DNA of 64,000 nt from Clostridiales bacterium (GTDB taxonomy: Bacteria > Bacillota > Clostridia > Christensenellales > Borkfalkiaceae). Of the stretch, positions 61,749 through 64,000 are shown piece after piece (the stretch's first letter is position 1; every line of letters begins with the position of its first letter). Below the pieces are notes generated by a model. It saw nothing but the letters and a program-made list of their open reading frames with translations. It made no database searches and was not told where the DNA came from. Position numbers and translations under genes: made by a program. The stretch lies in the NCBI GenBank assembly GCA_015069285.1, contig SVIX01000002.1, positions 1-64,000 of the forward strand. Reading direction: 5' to 3'.

Positions 61749-63140
61749 TTATAAATCCGTCCAATTCATTGAGCTACGCCCGTCTTTACAAAGCGAACGC
61801 ACCAATAATTCCAATTCGTCCTCACCCATAACCGTCGTTCTTCCGTCGGCGTAAAGCGCGTCGATTTGCGTTTTCATTTCTTGTACCATCCAATCCTGCT
61901 TTGTTACTTGTTTTTCGGCAGGCAATTTGTAGTGTTTATTAATCCAATACGCAATTCCTGCCAAGCCCGAAGTATTGGAAATGGACACCTCGGCAGGACG
62001 CTTTAAAATCTTTTCCGTATCGAAAATATTATAAATTTCCGCGTCTTTCATCATTCCGTCCGCGTGCACGCCTGCACGCGTAAGATTGAACGCGCTTCCT
62101 ACGAATGGCGTCATCGGAGGTATTTCATATTTTAATTCCGTTTTAAAATACTCGGCAATATCCGTAATCGCGGTCGTATCCATTCCGTCCAGCGTTCCGC
62201 GCATAGAAGCGTATTGCATTACCATCGCTTCCGTCGGTACGTTCCCCGTACGCTCGCCAATCCCTAACAACGAACAGTTGACGGCGCTTGCGCCGTATAA
62301 CCAAGCGCTTACCGCATTCGGTACGCCCATATAAAAATCGTTATGACCGTGCCATTCCAACATTTCAGAAGTTACGTCCGAATAGTGATGCAACCCGTAA
62401 ACGATACCCGGAACGCTACGAGGCAAAGCCGTACCCGTAAACGGTAAGCCGTAACCCATCGTATCGCACATACGAATTTTAACGGGAATTTTTGCCTCAC
62501 GGGAAAGTTCAATTAACGCATTTACGAACGGAACGACAAAGCCGTAAAAATCCGCGCGCGTTAAATCCTCCAAATGACAGCGGGGAGAAATACCCGCCTC
62601 AAAAGCTTGTTTTACGACGGATAAATAATGTTCGTACGCTTGCTTTCTCGTCATATTCAGTTTTTTAAAAATGTGGTAGTCGGAACAACTCACGAGTATA
62701 CCCGTTTCTTTAATCCCGATATCGTGCACCAATGCAAAGTCTTCCTTTTTAGCGCGAATCCAAGTCGTGACTTCGGGGAACTTATATCCAAGCTCCATAC
62801 ATTTTTCAAGCGCTTCTCTATCTTTTTTGGTGTATACGAAAAATTCGCTTTGACGGATAATCCCCTTCGGTCCACCAAGTCTTGCCAACATTTTATAAAT
62901 ATCTACGATTTGTTTTGCCGTATACGGCGCGCGTGATTGTTGACCGTCGCGAAAGGTCGTATCCGTTATCCAAATTTCTTTTGGCATATTCATCGGCACA
63001 CGACGATGGTTAAACGGGGTTTTGGGAACTTCGTCGTACGGATAAATATCTCTGAATAATTGCGCCTGCGGAACGTCTTGCAAGGCGTATTCGTACGGGT
63101 CTTGTTCCAATAAATTACTCGAAGGATTTAATTCAATCAT
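61749..63140 (-). CDS. Re-citrate synthase-type enzyme (HMGL/homocitrate synthase-like)
   Basis: 463 residues of the DRE-TIM family. The metal and catalytic motif is ITDTTFRDGQQSRAPYT (~57-73); WHGHNDFYMGVPNAVSAWLYGAS (~268-290) carries the HxH metal ligands; ERTGNVPTEAMVM follows. SEFFVYTKKDREALEKCMELGY, RADFYGFVVPF and AGVHADGMMKDAEIYNIFDTEKI are typical of the clostridial group that includes the Re-citrate synthase of Clostridium kluyveri. These proteins are often labelled isopropylmalate or homocitrate synthase. The acn and icd genes directly downstream support citrate formation from acetyl-CoA and oxaloacetate. GAGG precedes the ATG. Confidence 0.85.
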   Translation of the reverse strand: MIELNPSSNLLEQDPYEYALQDVPQAQLFRDIYPYDEVPKTPFNHRRVPMNMPKEIWITDTTFRDGQQSRAPYTAKQIVDIYKMLARLGGPKGIIRQSEFFVYTKKDREALEKCMELGYKFPEVTTWIRAKKEDFALVHDIGIKETGILVSCSDYHIFKKLNMTRKQAYEHYLSVVKQAFEAGISPRCHLEDLTRADFYGFVVPFVNALIELSREAKIPVKIRMCDTMGYGLPFTGTALPRSVPGIVYGLHHYSDVTSEMLEWHGHNDFYMGVPNAVSAWLYGASAVNCSLLGIGERTGNVPTEAMVMQYASMRGTLDGMDTTAITDIAEYFKTELKYEIPPMTPFVGSAFNLTRAGVHADGMMKDAEIYNIFDTEKILKRPAEVSISNTSGLAGIAYWINKHYKLPAEKQVTKQDWMVQEMKTQIDALYADGRTTVMGEDELELLVRSLCKDGRSSMNWTDL

Positions 63141-63199
63141 TTCTCTTTCTCCTCGTTTTATTTTTTCGATTAAAACAGTAATATAAATTTATTAAATCG

Positions 63200-63228
63200 A
63201 TTATACATATTTTTAATGCGTTTGTCAA
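63200..63228 (-). promoter_or_regulatory. Consensus promoter of the citrate operon
   Basis: TTGACA, 17 bases, TATAAT on the minus strand, an exact consensus, giving a leader of about 53 nt. Confidence 0.85.
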
Positions 63229-63291
63229 GGATTTCAAGGCAATATTTATTTTTCTTCTGAAAATTAAAAGAAAAATTTTATGGTCCGCAAG

Positions 63292-63315
63292 AAAAAACGC
63301 CCCTTTAAAAGGCGT
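63292..63315 (-). terminator. Terminator overlapping the end of the SDR gene
   Basis: Minus strand: ACGCC(TTT) pairs with (A)GGGGCGT, then TTTTTTC. The hairpin includes the SDR stop codon. Confidence 0.75.
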
Positions 63316-64000
63316 CTTTGCTGATTTTACTCCAACGTTTTGCTATAAATTTTAATTTCCAAGAAGTAGGCAATAACGCGGTAAAAACGCGCATTAGTTT
63401 ATTCCAAAACCCCGGTATTACCTTCCTTTTATTTTTTGCAACGGCTTTTAAGGAATATTTCGCGACCCATTGAGGCGATTTTACGGCAAGCTTACCCCAC
63501 AATCCTTGCCCTTTAATTTGTTCTTTAATATCTTCACGCGTCGGCATAGCCCCGGGCAAAATTGCGGTCACGGCAATATTTTGTTTTTTTACCTCCTCGC
63601 GTAAAGCGACGGAAAAGGAAGTAAGCGCGCTTTTCGTTGCGCTATATATTGCAAAATAGGGCATTGGGTAAATTCCCGATACGCTGGAAATATTAATAAT
63701 TTCCAAACGCTTAGCGCGATTTTTTATTGCTAAATGGCAAAGAGATACGCTCGCCTCAAAATTTACACGACATTGAAAAGCGATTTTTTCTTGCGAATAA
63801 TCCTCGAACGCTTTTTGGATATCCGCGCCTGCTACGTTGACGAGCAAAGAAATTTTTTGACCGCTTTCTTCTATTTTTTCTTTTAATTTTATTCGGCTTT
63901 CCTCGTCCGTTAAATCCGCGCTATACGCGTACACTTCGATTTTTGGAAATTTTTGAAGGAGCTCCGTTTTTAAAGAGGCAAGTTTTTCTTCCGTTCTTCC
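63305..64000 (-). CDS. Short-chain dehydrogenase/reductase (5' truncated by window)
   Basis: The ORF is open to the window edge (231 codons seen); the track start at 63934 is an internal GTG. The N-terminal Gly-rich NAD(P) motif is outside the window. Visible are GRTEEKLASLKTELL at the edge, LVNVAGADIQKAF (family NNAG, here NVAG), IINISSVSGIYPMPYFAIYSATKSALTSFS with the catalytic Ser and YxxxK, and ILPGAMPT. The C-terminal ~50 residues are basic (RKVIPGFWNKLMRVFTALLPTSWKL), like the membrane-near SDRs of the DltE/YqjQ type. Substrate unknown. Confidence 0.88.
   Translation of the reverse strand, partial: GRTEEKLASLKTELLQKFPKIEVYAYSADLTDEESRIKLKEKIEESGQKISLLVNVAGADIQKAFEDYSQEKIAFQCRVNFEASVSLCHLAIKNRAKRLEIINISSVSGIYPMPYFAIYSATKSALTSFSVALREEVKKQNIAVTAILPGAMPTREDIKEQIKGQGLWGKLAVKSPQWVAKYSLKAVAKNKRKVIPGFWNKLMRVFTALLPTSWKLKFIAKRWSKISKDAF

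Noticed and set aside
61749-63140. Annotation as 2-isopropylmalate or homocitrate synthase
   Set aside because: The motif set matches the Re-citrate-synthase group and the next genes are aconitase and isocitrate dehydrogenase, with no leucine or lysine genes near.
1-64000. CRISPR array, prophage, IS element or integron
   Set aside because: No regularly spaced repeats, transposase, integrase or phage structural motifs were seen on reading either strand.

Overview
This window looks like a chromosomal segment of a strictly anaerobic, Gram-positive-type bacterium of the class Clostridia; a Christensenellales-like gut lineage is possible, but that is inference. The clues are strong AGGAGG-type ribosome sites, sigma-A-like TTGACA-17-TATAAT promoters, WhiA, a miaB-mutS-mutL-miaA-ynbB cluster, a DeoR-controlled glp locus, a sodium-pump decarboxylase, ferredoxin/flavin redox modules and a Re-citrate-synthase-type enzyme. 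No prophage, IS element, CRISPR array, rRNA or spore gene was seen. Almost all genes lie on the minus strand; the plus-strand exceptions are a DeoR regulator, a phosphopantetheinyl transferase, mtnN, ung and a class A PBP.

Layout. 1-4.3 kb: sodium-translocating decarboxylase operon (two carboxyltransferases, biotin carrier, beta and gamma subunits). 4.4-6.1 kb: VTT membrane protein, RNase HI, tRNA-Trp. 6.2-13.7 kb: glycerophosphate region (GlpA-like oxidase, FAD partner, DUF1667, GpsA, HAD phosphatase, MgtC, glycerol-1-phosphate dehydrogenase, second HAD) with a divergent DeoR regulator. 14.6-17 kb: small housekeeping genes. 17-25.4 kb: ynbB, miaA, mutL, mutS, miaB. 25.5-29.8 kb: PBP, a secreted repeat protein with a 52-residue companion, tRNA-Ser. 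29.9-42.3 kb: an eleven-gene redox operon plus a transporter. 42.6-51.9 kb: membrane protein, an unexplained 400-bp gap, two phosphofructokinases, dnaE, whiA, PHP, murB. 52-58.5 kb: nagA, ROK protein, phosphosugar mutase, two related membrane proteins. 58.6-63.1 kb: Re-citrate synthase, aconitase, isocitrate dehydrogenase. 63.3 kb to the end: a partial SDR gene.

The most interesting system is the 29.9-42.3 kb operon. In transcription order it holds a malate dehydrogenase (LDH-like, with Arg at the specificity position), fumarase, HdrB, HdrC, HdrA, MvhD/FlxD, FlxC, FlxB, FlxA, FrdB, FrdA and an AspT/SucE-like exchanger. It appears to encode the whole path oxaloacetate to malate to fumarate to succinate to export. 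The fumarate reductase has no membrane anchor and sits with a flavin-based bifurcation module (Hdr-Flx). The FlxC gene carries an apparent one-base frameshift in a five-A run. With the citrate operon, which would make 2-oxoglutarate, and the oxaloacetate decarboxylase pump, the window encodes most of a split, incomplete TCA cycle typical of a fermenter.

All assignments are by reading the sequence and recalling family motifs. No search or structure prediction was run.
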